Shown here piece after piece: positions 57,145 through 64,000 of a stretch of DNA of 64,000 bases. Below the pieces are notes generated by a model, which did not search any database, had not been told where the DNA came from, and saw nothing but the letters and a program-made list of their open reading frames with translations. This DNA comes from Candidatus Acidulodesulfobacterium acidiphilum (lineage in GTDB: Bacteria > SZUA-79 > Acidulodesulfobacterales > Acidulodesulfobacteraceae). The first letter of the stretch is position 1. The number at the start of each line of letters is the position of its first letter. The DNA lies in NCBI GenBank assembly GCA_008534395.1, contig SHMQ01000001.1:124001-188000 (forward strand), in the 5' to 3' direction. The translations under genes were made by a program, and so were the position numbers.

Positions 57145-58650
57145 TTAAAATAACGGTTTGCCCACGTCCGATACGTCTTTCAAAGCAGCATCGGTTTCAC
57201 CGTTATCTTTTTCGAACGGTATAATATCAATAGAATCATCGAAATCAGCCATATATATTTTTTGTTCTTTTTTAGAAACCAGCAGCCATATTGTATAGCA
57301 AAGTCCCATTAAAAGCATAATAGCAGTAATTAAATCAATTGAAGAACCGAAATATTTGGGTCCGTAAACAAAAAATAATGCAAGAATAGTTCCTAAATAT
57401 ATAAAAACAAAAAAAGCGCCGGATAAGATAATAATATGATTGTGATTAGTTATGGAATGTTTGATGTTTTTATGATATTTTAATAAAAATATTATAGTAT
57501 TAAAACTGTCTAAAAAAAACTCCGCTACTAAAAAAAATCCTGCCGTCGCCAGAACTATATTAAAAAAATTTTCAAACGAGGGAAAAAAAATTTCTAACAA
57601 AATCGTTGCGAAAGATAGAATCAGCGGTATTAATATAGACCATTTTGGAACTCTTTTTTTTGATAAAAATCCAAAAAATTTTGGCATTATTTTGTCTCTC
57701 GACATTGAAAAGAGCGCCCTTGACAATATAAAAGTAGTAAGCCATAAAGACCCTGCCGTCGAAGCAACTAAGGCTAATTTTATAACCGGCAGAATAGCGG
57801 GATTAGTATTATTAGCCCATGCAAGTAATACGTCGGGACTTGATTTTAATGTTTTTAAAGACGTTTCATGAAGTAAAATAGGCCATATAATATAATAATA
57901 AACAACTACCATTATTGCGCCTATTATTCCGCTTTTACCCGGAGTTAATTTTGGCTTTTCCGATTCTTCTGAAGCATATGAATCTATTTCCCAGCCATCA
58001 ACAATCGTAGCCCCAACAATCATGCATACTAATATTCCGGAAAAATTAAAATTAGAAAATGAAAATATACTGCCGCTATGCATGCCGTATGAAAATTTAT
58101 CCCATATTCTATATCCTATGACCCCTATAAGCAAAACAGCTATAATTTCTACAAATAAAAATATTTGAGTAACAATTGCGGTTAATTTTGTGCCGTATAA
58201 TAAAACTAATCCGGCAAAAGCAGTCCATATTAATGCAAACAAGATTTCATAAGAAACATTAAATTGATTAAAACCCAGCAAATCAAGCGTAAATCTGGAT
58301 GCCGGAATTAAAATAGGCGGTATAGACCAAAAATATGCCATTATTATAATCCAAGCCTGAAAATTAGAATAATTAATGCCGACTATTCGTCTTGACCAGT
58401 GATACGATGCGCCCGCATTAGGAAAATGTTTGTTTAATACTAAAAAAATCCATGATGAAATTAGAAACGGCAACGCAATTAAGCCTATAGCCAAAGGTAC
58501 GTATAGTCCCGCGCTTTGAACCATACTCGTTCCTGCGGCTGCAATGCTAAATATGGGCGCTACGCTTGAGATTGAAAGACTCGATAAATCGAATAATTTT
58601 AATATCTGATGAAGTTTATTTTTGTCGCCGGCAAGACTACTTCTTTCCAT
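57145..58650 (-). CDS. APC-superfamily amino acid/amine permease under cobalamin riboswitch
   Basis: Integral membrane transporter of 501 residues with about 12 helices. It has the broken-helix signatures of the APC superfamily near residues 33-45 (APIFSIAAAGTSMVQSAG) and NFPNAGASYHWSRRIVG (GASYH region) shared with amino-acid and polyamine permeases. Substrate cannot be read. A cobalamin riboswitch immediately upstream (58680-58883) suggests the transport need is relieved or raised by adenosylcobalamin status, for example ethanolamine or aminopropanol uptake, or methionine under B12 control. GGGGGG close to the start serves as ribosome-binding site. Confidence 0.8.
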   Translation of the reverse strand: MERSSLAGDKNKLHQILKLFDLSSLSISSVAPIFSIAAAGTSMVQSAGLYVPLAIGLIALPFLISSWIFLVLNKHFPNAGASYHWSRRIVGINYSNFQAWIIIMAYFWSIPPILIPASRFTLDLLGFNQFNVSYEILFALIWTAFAGLVLLYGTKLTAIVTQIFLFVEIIAVLLIGVIGYRIWDKFSYGMHSGSIFSFSNFNFSGILVCMIVGATIVDGWEIDSYASEESEKPKLTPGKSGIIGAIMVVVYYYIIWPILLHETSLKTLKSSPDVLLAWANNTNPAILPVIKLALVASTAGSLWLTTFILSRALFSMSRDKIMPKFFGFLSKKRVPKWSILIPLILSFATILLEIFFPSFENFFNIVLATAGFFLVAEFFLDSFNTIIFLLKYHKNIKHSITNHNHIIILSGAFFVFIYLGTILALFFVYGPKYFGSSIDLITAIMLLMGLCYTIWLLVSKKEQKIYMADFDDSIDIIPFEKDNGETDAALKDVSDVGKPLF

Positions 58651-58679
58651 TTGACCCCCCGCAAATGTAAATTAAATCA

Positions 58680-58883
58680 TTTAAAAGCAGGTCTTCCGGC
58701 TTGAGCATTCGGATAATCAGCCTTCCCAACATTTATACTAATAATATATGTATAATAAATACATATATTATATTATGAATTATGTAAGTGGCTTAATTGT
58801 AATTAGATTATCCTTAAAAAACGATAACTCTTACGGCTGCGGGTACAGCATAGGCTTTTAACCTATTTCCCTTGTCTTTTAAA
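58680..58883 (-). promoter_or_regulatory. cobalamin riboswitch
   Basis: The minus strand carries the core GGGAA-x3-GGTT-x-AA-x-GCC with GCTG-x2-CCCGCAGCCGTAAG (core bases within 58831-58873). Near the 3' end is a B12 box, CAAGCCGGAAGACCTGC (58687-58703). Terminal arms TTTAAAAG (58876-58883) and CTTTTAAA (58680-58687) pair as P1. This matches the AdoCbl-riboswitch layout. It ends about 30 bases before the permease start, so it likely controls translation. Confidence 0.9.
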
Positions 58884-58958
58884 CGGTTGTGAATTTGTTT
58901 TTATTTTTTTCTATCTTTATATATATGACATATCCCAAATATTTTTCAATATGCTATA

Positions 58959-58987
58959 AATATATTTTAAAATTTAATAAAAGTCAA
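58959..58987 (-). promoter_or_regulatory. promoter for riboswitch and permease
   Basis: Minus strand TTGACT (58982-58987), a 17-bp spacer, then TATATT (58959-58964). Each hexamer has five of six consensus bases. It lies about 75 bp before the riboswitch. Confidence 0.6.
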
Positions 58988-59111
58988 TAAATAATAAAAT
59001 CTCAAAATATAAAAGAATCGATTGTTTTGATTTTATTTATATCTTCCATATCTTCGTTTTAGGAATAACCAAGTCAGTTTAATACTTTAACTATGAAATT
59101 TTTCAATTATA

Positions 59112-59200
59112 AATAAATAGAATTAAAATTTATTAAAGTTTATCTACTTAGTTAATATATAAAAATGACCGAAAGCGAATTTATAAATATTCTAAATTAG
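59112..59200 (+). pseudogene. truncated copy of the LRV-gene start
   Basis: These bases repeat the leader and first 11 codons of the LRV gene at 60251. The copy begins with ATTAAAGTTTATCTACTTAGTTA and continues to ATGACCGAAAGC and ATAAATATTCTA, reading MTESEFINILN and then a stop at 59198-59200. Divergence starts exactly where the true gene continues KTGDF. It is a recombination remnant. Confidence 0.7.
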
Positions 59201-59206
59201 TTCTTG

Positions 59207-59277
59207 AACTGCAAATAAATAAATGTTATATTTGCACTTAAAGGCATAACTGCAAATAAGGATAAATTATATTTGCA
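59207..59277. promoter_or_regulatory. tandem palindromic operator-like repeat
   Basis: Two copies of a 30-bp unit, AACTGCAAATAA...TTATATTTGCA, lie 41 bp apart (59207-59236 and 59248-59277). Each holds inverted TGCAAATA/TATTTGCA half-sites. Because the unit sits before a Fic-like ORF start, it may be an operator of a lost Fic/toxin gene. Confidence 0.5.
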
Positions 59278-59301
59278 TTACTTAATTTAAAAGAAGAAAA
59301 T

Positions 59302-59475
59302 ATGGATATAAAAGAATTTAATGCAGGTTATTATAAACAGCGATACGGATATAAAAGTTTTATACCTTCTTGTATCGATACGGATAAGGAAGCACACGGC
59401 AGGTCATTAGAAAATATGAGAAAAATGTTTATATGCGAAAATTCTAAAATTATCGTTGAAAATATTCGTAGATAA
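59302..59475 (+). pseudogene. chimeric Fic N-terminus joined to isochorismatase tail
   Basis: A 57-codon open frame whose first 22 residues (MDIKEFNAGYYKQRYGYKSF, then IP) resemble the N-terminal segment of Fic-family AMP transferases. The last 32 residues (from DTDKEAHGRSLENMR) equal the C-terminal end of the isochorismatase gene at 56.8 kb. No Fic catalytic motif follows. It is best read as a fusion scar of two genes by recombination. Confidence 0.6.
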
Positions 59476-59507
59476 ACTTATATGATTCCGCCAAACCAAA
59501 AAAAAGT
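59372..59507 (+). repeat. copy B of a duplicated isochorismatase-end segment
   Basis: Matches 56774-56915 (copy A). It includes CACGGCAGG, GAAAATATGAGAAAAATG, TTTATATGCGAAAATTCT and then the ATGATTCCGCCAAACCAAAA that starts the molybdopterin-binding protein gene. The two copies bracket the permease and its riboswitch. Confidence 0.7.
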
Positions 59508-60030
59508 AGAAGACCTGATTCAGCTTGATTTAGGATATATTCCGGACGTAAACATCGACGACTACAGGCTTACGATACAAGGATCGGTCGAAAATCCGGC
59601 GATTTTCACTTACGAAGACATCGTAAAAATCGGTAACGATAAAGTAACCGACGACTTTCACTGCGTTACCGGTTGGACTAAAGAATCGGCGGAATGGGAG
59701 GGCGTTTTGTCGAAGAAACTTGCCGCTATAGTCAAACCCCTTAATAATGCAAAATACGTTTTAATAGGTTCTTACGACGGTTATACGACAAACGTAGATA
59801 CCGATTTCCTTCTTAAGGACAACTCGATATTTGCCTTAAAATATGCGGGGCAAATTTTAACTCCGGAACACGGTTTCCCCGTTCGCCTCGTTATTCCCGA
59901 TAAATATGCATATAAAAGCGCAAAATGGATAAAAACGATTACCTTTTTAGACAAAGAAGAGCTTGGATACTGGGAGCAAAGAGGCTATTCCAACGGCGCA
60001 GACCCGTTCAAAGAAGAAAGATATGCTTAG
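59482..60030 (+). CDS. sulfite oxidase-type molybdopterin-binding domain protein
   Basis: A 182-residue Oxidored_molyb (sulfite oxidase/YedY-like) domain. Cys61 in DDFHCVTGW is the molybdenum ligand. EWEGVLSKKLAAI, SYDGYTTNVD and HGFPVRLVIPDKYAYKSAKWIKTI are the conserved pterin and C-terminal blocks. There is no Tat or other signal, so unlike YedY it would work in the cytoplasm. Its start is embedded in duplicated sequence, and its upstream neighbour was once the isochorismatase gene. Substrate unknown; sulfite or methionine sulfoxide are only family possibilities. Confidence 0.8.
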   Translation: MIPPNQKKVEDLIQLDLGYIPDVNIDDYRLTIQGSVENPAIFTYEDIVKIGNDKVTDDFHCVTGWTKESAEWEGVLSKKLAAIVKPLNNAKYVLIGSYDGYTTNVDTDFLLKDNSIFALKYAGQILTPEHGFPVRLVIPDKYAYKSAKWIKTITFLDKEELGYWEQRGYSNGADPFKEERYA

Positions 60031-60089
60031 AGAAAGAGGAAATTGGCAAAATGAAATTATATTGGTAACTCAAGCGCAGATTATAGTTT

Positions 60090-60131
60090 GTCGCAAAGTT
60101 TAACATCATAGATTTCCACGCAAAGTTTAAC
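60090..60131. repeat. short direct repeat GCAAAGTTTAAC
   Basis: GCAAAGTTTAAC occurs twice within about 30 bp in the 220-bp gap, with no other copies noticed. The gap also carries TATGATATAAT (60144-60154) and the repeated leader of the following LRV gene. Confidence 0.4.
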
Positions 60132-60250
60132 GTAATACCCTACTATGATATAATTAATTATGTATTACAAATATAAATAAATAAAATTAAAATTGGAATT
60201 AGAATGAAAATTTATTAAGTTTATCTATTTAGTTTAGTTAGTATATAAAA

Positions 60251-60769
60251 ATGACCGAAAGCGAATTTATAAATATTCTAAAAACCGGCGATTTCAAAGA
60301 GCGGTTTAATGCCGTAAGCACGGCGGATACCTCTTATCTCATTCACGCTCTTAACGATAAGGACGAAAACGTAAGATATAAAGTCGCCTCAAGAATATCC
60401 GCCAAAAATTTAACGCCTCTTATAAACGACCCGTATAAAGAAGTACGTCTAATAGTCGCAAAAAGAATAGACGCAAAAGAGCTTCCAAAAATGCTCAACG
60501 ACAAATCTTTCTGGGTAAGGCATGCGGTCGCCGAAAGAATAGACGAATCTTTTCTGCCTTCATTAATGAGCGATAAAGAGCCGATAGTAAGAATTAAGGT
60601 CGCCGAAAGAATAGACCCGAAATATTTAAAGGATATGATTAAAGACGACGAAGCATTAGTAAGAAAAGCCGTGTCTAGAAGAATCCCCGAAGAATATTTG
60701 TCTTTAATGAAAGACGACAATAGCGAAAGCGTCAGAAATATCGTTGCCGAAAGGACGTCTAAGTTATGA
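60251..60769 (+). CDS. leucine-rich-repeat-variant (LRV) protein
   Basis: A 172-residue protein made almost wholly of about six helical repeats of 22-24 residues with the pattern D-x4-VR-x2-VA-x-RI-x4-L-x2-(L/M), e.g. DKSFWVRHAVAERIDESFLPSL. This is the leucine-rich repeat variant (LRV) pattern described with nitrogen-fixation associated proteins, but without an N-terminal Fe-S domain. It probably is a protein-binding scaffold. It overlaps the SDR gene by 4 bp (ATGA). Its leader and first 11 codons are duplicated at 59.1 kb. Specific function unknown. Confidence 0.75.
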   Translation: MTESEFINILKTGDFKERFNAVSTADTSYLIHALNDKDENVRYKVASRISAKNLTPLINDPYKEVRLIVAKRIDAKELPKMLNDKSFWVRHAVAERIDESFLPSLMSDKEPIVRIKVAERIDPKYLKDMIKDDEALVRKAVSRRIPEEYLSLMKDDNSESVRNIVAERTSKL

Positions 60770-61596
60770 AAACCGTTCTTATTACGGGTTCTACCGACGG
60801 AATAGGGAAGCAGACCGCCGTTATTCTTGCGCAAAAAGGCTTTTCCGTCTTGATTCACGGCAGGAATGAAGAAAAATGCAAACAAACCATAAGGGAAATT
60901 TTTTCTTTAACGGGTGCTAAAAATTTGGATTACTTCGCATGCGACTTGCTGTCGCTAAAAGAAGTCCGCCACTTCTCCGAAGAGGTTAAAAAAAGGTATG
61001 AAAGTTTAGATATCTTGATAAACAACGCCGGCGTTTATTTGAAAGATTACATATTGTCTCCGGAAGGAATAGAAGCTACGTTTCAGATAAACCATCTTTC
61101 GATGTTTTATCTAACGTTAAATCTTCTTCCAATTATTAAACCGGCAGGAGAACCCGCCCGCATAATAAACGTAAGTTCGACCGCGCATGCTTCGAAAATG
61201 GATTTCGACAATCTCGTAAAACCTGTAAAATACGACGGGCACAGAGCCTACAGCCTTTCTAAATTATGCAATATTCTTTTTACCTTCGAGTTAAGCGAAA
61301 GGCTGAAGGATAAAAATATCACCGTAAATTGCCTGCATCCTGGAGTCATAAACACGAAACTTTTAAAAGCAGGCTGGGGCGCAGTCGGAGGGTTTTTCGG
61401 CAGAAGTCCGCAGGACGGGGCTAAGACCTCGGTTTATTTAGCCGTTTCTAAAGATGTAGAAAACATAACCGGAAAATATTTCAGCGATTCAAAAATTGCA
61501 AAACCGCACGATATAGCCTATGATAAAGATGCGAGGACGAAATTATGGCGGCTGAGCGAAGAATTAATAAATAAAAGCGGTTATGAAATAGTATGA
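60766..61596 (+). CDS. short-chain dehydrogenase/reductase
   Basis: NAD(P)-dependent SDR of 276 residues. ITGSTDGIGKQ is the cofactor TGxxxGIG motif, LINNAGVY the NNAG block, NVSSTAHASK has the catalytic Ser, and YSLSK (in HRAYSLSKLCNILF) the YxxxK. It resembles the retinol dehydrogenase/WW-oxidoreductase-like subgroup. Translationally coupled to the LRV gene by an ATGA overlap. Substrate unknown. Confidence 0.88.
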   Translation: MKTVLITGSTDGIGKQTAVILAQKGFSVLIHGRNEEKCKQTIREIFSLTGAKNLDYFACDLLSLKEVRHFSEEVKKRYESLDILINNAGVYLKDYILSPEGIEATFQINHLSMFYLTLNLLPIIKPAGEPARIINVSSTAHASKMDFDNLVKPVKYDGHRAYSLSKLCNILFTFELSERLKDKNITVNCLHPGVINTKLLKAGWGAVGGFFGRSPQDGAKTSVYLAVSKDVENITGKYFSDSKIAKPHDIAYDKDARTKLWRLSEELINKSGYEIV

Positions 61597-61681
61597 AATA
61601 AATTATTTTGAAAACTAGCAATAAATATTATTTAACATATATAATAATTTATTAAATTTATATTATAAAAAAGGATTATAA

Positions 61682-63235
61682 ATGGCGAAGATTAACGACA
61701 ACAACAGTTCAAATCAGACGGGAGACATCAATTTTACTTTCAAGCTCTGGCAGACTGCGGATAAGATGCGCAATAATATGGATGCCGCAGAATATAAGCA
61801 CGTCGTTCTTGGGCTTATATTCCTTAAATATATTTCAGACTCGTTTACCGAGCTTTACAATGAGTTATTAAACAATGCGGAAGCCGACCCGGAGGATTTG
61901 GACGAATATAAATCCAAGAATATATTTTACGTTCCCAAAAAAGCCAGATGGGATTACTTGCAGAATAATGCGAAACAGCCGCATATAGGCAAGCTAATAG
62001 ACGATGCAATGACCGAAATAGAAAATATTAATCCCGTATTAAAAGGCGTCCTTCCGAAAAATTATGCAAGGGAAGGATTAGACAAACAGCGCCTCGGCGA
62101 ACTTATAGATTTAATAGGCACGATTGGTTTGGGCGAGAAAGAAAACATAAGCAAGGATATACTGGGTCGGGTTTACGAGTATTTTTTAGGACAGTTTGCG
62201 GATGCGGAAGGTAAAAAAGGCGGGCAGTTTTATACTCCAAGATGCATAGTTAAACTCCTTACGGAAATGATAGAGCCGTATAAGGGCAGAGTATATGACC
62301 CATGCTGCGGCTCCGGCGGAATGTTCGTCCAGTCCGAAAAATTTGTTAAGGAACACGGCGGCAGAATAGGCGATATTTCCATTTACGGTCAGGAGAGTAA
62401 CCAGACTGCATGGCGGCTTTGCAAAATGAACCTTGCTATCCGCAGGATAGAAGCGGATATTCAGTGGAACAACGAAGGAAGTTTTTTAAACGACGCCCAT
62501 AAAACCTTAAAAGCCGATTTTATTCTTGCCAATCCTCCTTTTAACGATTCAGATTGGAGAGGCGAACTTTTAAAGGATGACGTCCGCTGGAAATACGGCG
62601 TCCCCCCTGTTAATAACGCAAACTTTGCATGGATTCAGCATTTTATCTTTCACCTGTCCCCGACCGGCATAGCGGGCTTTGTTCTTTCCAACGGCTCGAT
62701 GAGTTCCAATACCTCTAACGAAGGAGAAATAAGAAAAAATATAATAGATGCCGATTTAGTGGACTGCATGGTCGCCCTTCCCTCGCAGCTATTTTACAAC
62801 ACTATGATTCCGGCTTGTCTCTGGTTTATAGCCCGCGATAAAAAGAACCATAAATTTAGGGACAGAAGAGGCGAGGTTTTGTTTATAGACGCCCGCGAAA
62901 TGGGCGTTATGATAGACAGAAGACACAGAGAGCTTACCGATGAAGAAATTAATAAAATCGCAGGTACTTACCATGCTTTCAGGGGTGAAGGAGGCGAGTA
63001 TGAAGATATTGCCGGTTTCTGCAAAGCAGCGGCCATTGAAGAAATAAAAAAGCAGGGCTATATTTTAACTCCCGGCAGATATGTCGGCACTAAAGAAACG
63101 GAAGAAGACGACGAAGTATTCGAAGAAAAGATGAAACGGCTGACGGCGGAACTGTCGAAACAGATGGCGGAAGAAAAAAGGCTGAACGAAGAGATAAAAA
63201 TACAATTAGCTAAAATAGGGCTAAATTTGGAATAA
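61682..63235 (+). CDS. hsdM: type I restriction-modification methyltransferase HsdM
   Basis: Adenine N6-methyltransferase subunit of 517 residues. The N-terminal HsdM domain ([28 protein letters not shown]) leads to [38 protein letters not shown] (the SAM loop) and LANPPFND (catalytic NPPF). The C-terminal coiled region ends near position 517. The following RhuM-like gene starts after 6 bp. hsdS and hsdR are not in the window, and would be expected to the right. Confidence 0.94.
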   Translation: MAKINDNNSSNQTGDINFTFKLWQTADKMRNNMDAAEYKHVVLGLIFLKYISDSFTELYNELLNNAEADPEDLDEYKSKNIFYVPKKARWDYLQNNAKQPHIGKLIDDAMTEIENINPVLKGVLPKNYAREGLDKQRLGELIDLIGTIGLGEKENISKDILGRVYEYFLGQFADAEGKKGGQFYTPRCIVKLLTEMIEPYKGRVYDPCCGSGGMFVQSEKFVKEHGGRIGDISIYGQESNQTAWRLCKMNLAIRRIEADIQWNNEGSFLNDAHKTLKADFILANPPFNDSDWRGELLKDDVRWKYGVPPVNNANFAWIQHFIFHLSPTGIAGFVLSNGSMSSNTSNEGEIRKNIIDADLVDCMVALPSQLFYNTMIPACLWFIARDKKNHKFRDRRGEVLFIDAREMGVMIDRRHRELTDEEINKIAGTYHAFRGEGGEYEDIAGFCKAAAIEEIKKQGYILTPGRYVGTKETEEDDEVFEEKMKRLTAELSKQMAEEKRLNEEIKIQLAKIGLNLE

Positions 63236-63241
63236 GAATTT

Positions 63242-63718
63242 ATGGAAAATATTAAAAATGAAATAGCTATATATCAGTCGGAAAGCGGAGCGATTGAGAT
63301 AGCAATAGATTTTAAAAAGGAAACTCTTTTATTAACCCAACAGCAAGTTGCTCAACTTTTTGGCATCAAGAAAGCCGCAATTTCAAAGCATGTGAAAAAT
63401 ATATTTGCTTCGGCTGAACTTGAAAAAGAGTCAACTGTTTCCATTTTGGAAACAGTTCAAAAAGAAGGTGACAGGAAAATTGTTAGAAAGATAGAATATT
63501 ATAATTTAGATTTGGTTTTATCTATAGGATATCGCGTTAATTCGCTGAATGCCACTAGATTTCGCCGGTGGGCGACCACAACATTAAAAGAGCATATTAT
63601 AAAAGGTTATTCTATTGTGCTAACGGCACTTACTTTGCTTATCGCCGAAAGCAATCCGAAAGATAAGGATAGAATGATAGGTGTTATACTGCTGATTTTG
63701 GAAAGTGGGAAAAAATAA
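63242..63718 (+). CDS. RhuM-Fic protein with internal deletion of the Fic domain
   Basis: The first 120 residues match RhuM/virulence-family proteins (an HTH-like front with LTQQQVAQLFGIKKAAISKHVKNIF, NLDLVLSIGYRVNS, ATRFRRWATTTLKEHIIKGYSI). Full relatives carry a Fic/Doc domain in the middle (HPFTDGNKR type) and end in the segment matching ALTLLIAESNPKDKDRMIGVIL. Here the last piece directly follows YSIVL, so the catalytic part of about 180 residues is missing, and the frame is kept. The 158-residue product can be only a DNA-binding or regulatory remnant. Located in the type I restriction locus, as such genes often are. Confidence 0.7.
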   Translation: MENIKNEIAIYQSESGAIEIAIDFKKETLLLTQQQVAQLFGIKKAAISKHVKNIFASAELEKESTVSILETVQKEGDRKIVRKIEYYNLDLVLSIGYRVNSLNATRFRRWATTTLKEHIIKGYSIVLTALTLLIAESNPKDKDRMIGVILLILESGKK

Positions 63719-63839
63719 CAAGAAAACAAGATAATATTAGCCATAAATTAAAGAGAAAATTATTAATGTTCTCGAGGGGACCAAACCAGCTTTCAGTAAT
63801 CGTCAAAATAAATATGAATTATAATTATGGGAGTAATAT

Positions 63840-64000
63840 ATGCCTTTAGATTTAAGTAGTTTGCAAAAAGCGGTTAATTCTTTAGAAAGGGCTATTAAAG
63901 TCGCCGATAGGGTTATCAAAGATAGAGTTAATACGGATGAAGAAGAAGTTATACGCGCAGGGGTTATCCAAAATTTTGAATTTACTTATGAGCTTTGCTG
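63840..64000 (+). CDS. nucleotidyltransferase substrate-binding (HEPN-like) protein, 3' end outside
   Basis: The frame runs from ATG 63840 to the window edge: MPLDLSSLQKAVNSLERAIK and ending GVIQNFEFTYELCW. This is the start of the HI0074-type nucleotidyltransferase substrate-binding family, part of the HEPN/MNT toxin-antitoxin pairs. AGTAATATATG gives a weak RBS. A matching minimal nucleotidyltransferase is expected next to it, beyond the window. Confidence 0.78.
   Translation, partial: MPLDLSSLQKAVNSLERAIKVADRVIKDRVNTDEEEVIRAGVIQNFEFTYELC

Noticed and set aside
59207-59277. CRISPR-like tandem repeats
   Set aside because: Only two units, each palindromic with half-sites, and no cas genes; operator is more likely.

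Overview
The window is AT-rich bacterial chromosome spanning a replication origin. Inward from the left, rpmH-rnpA-yidD-yidC-mnmE-mnmG is read leftward. dnaA-dnaN-gyrB is read rightward from about 25.96 kb. Between rpmH and dnaA lies a 368-bp AT-rich gap ending in two inverted DnaA boxes. Two parS-like sites lie 6 and 19 kb to the left. Gene content suggests an anaerobic, chemolithotrophic or acetogen/sulfate-reducer-like Gram-negative: NAD-linked formate dehydrogenase, a complex-I-like membrane complex, ferredoxin-dependent 2-oxoacid oxidoreductase, class I two-subunit fumarase, mercuric reductase and CDF efflux. A low-GC deltaproteobacterial lineage from metal-rich or acidic settings is my inference, not something the sequence proves.

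Layout: 0-1.7 kb holds a TauE/SafE exporter cut by the window edge and an unknown membrane protein. 1.8-6.5 kb encodes formate dehydrogenase FdhA plus a fused NuoE-NuoF diaphorase. 6.8-8.5 kb is merA behind a MerR-type promoter with a 20-bp spacer. 8.6-15.8 kb is a six-gene Hyf/complex I-like operon whose large subunit has lost all four Ni-binding cysteines, so it is an 'energy-converting hydrogenase-related' (Ehr) complex rather than a hydrogenase. A 93-bp inverted-repeat element has inserted into its last intergenic gap and duplicated a ribosome-binding site. 15.9-19.8 kb holds a molybdopterin oxidoreductase, a small membrane protein, an atypical Nramp transporter and a 37-codon leader ORF. 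19.9-31.3 kb is the origin region. 31.3-40.1 kb contains tatA, queE, nth, ndk and a kor-suc-fum operon for C4/C5 carboxylic-acid chemistry with ferredoxin. 40.2-50.6 kb is a metal-efflux and housekeeping stretch (proC, maf, yggS, topA, a dprA-like gene) with a frameshifted heme-binding HAMP protein. 50.6-54.4 kb is a YhaO/YhaN-type nuclease-ATPase pair with a frameshift in yhaN.

54.5-64 kb is accessory DNA full of gene debris: a degenerate copy of the yhaO start, a 317-bp MITE with 20-bp inverted ends and a 5-bp target duplication, a partial duplication of an isochorismatase-like gene, a truncated copy of the start of an LRV-repeat gene, and a chimeric Fic/isochorismatase small ORF. It also holds an APC permease under a cobalamin riboswitch. 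The window ends in a type I restriction-modification locus: hsdM, a RhuM-Fic protein reduced to its two ends, and the start of a HEPN-like nucleotidyltransferase partner.

How it fits together: formate oxidised by FdhA passes electrons through the NuoEF-like unit to NAD. The Ehr complex probably couples an unknown redox step, possibly served by the adjacent molybdoenzyme, to ion pumping. The kor-suc-fum operon interconverts fumarate/malate, succinate/succinyl-CoA and 2-oxoglutarate using reduced ferredoxin. Two single-base frameshifts (about 45.2 and 53.35 kb) could be real decay or assembly errors. No rRNA, tRNA or CRISPR array was recognised.
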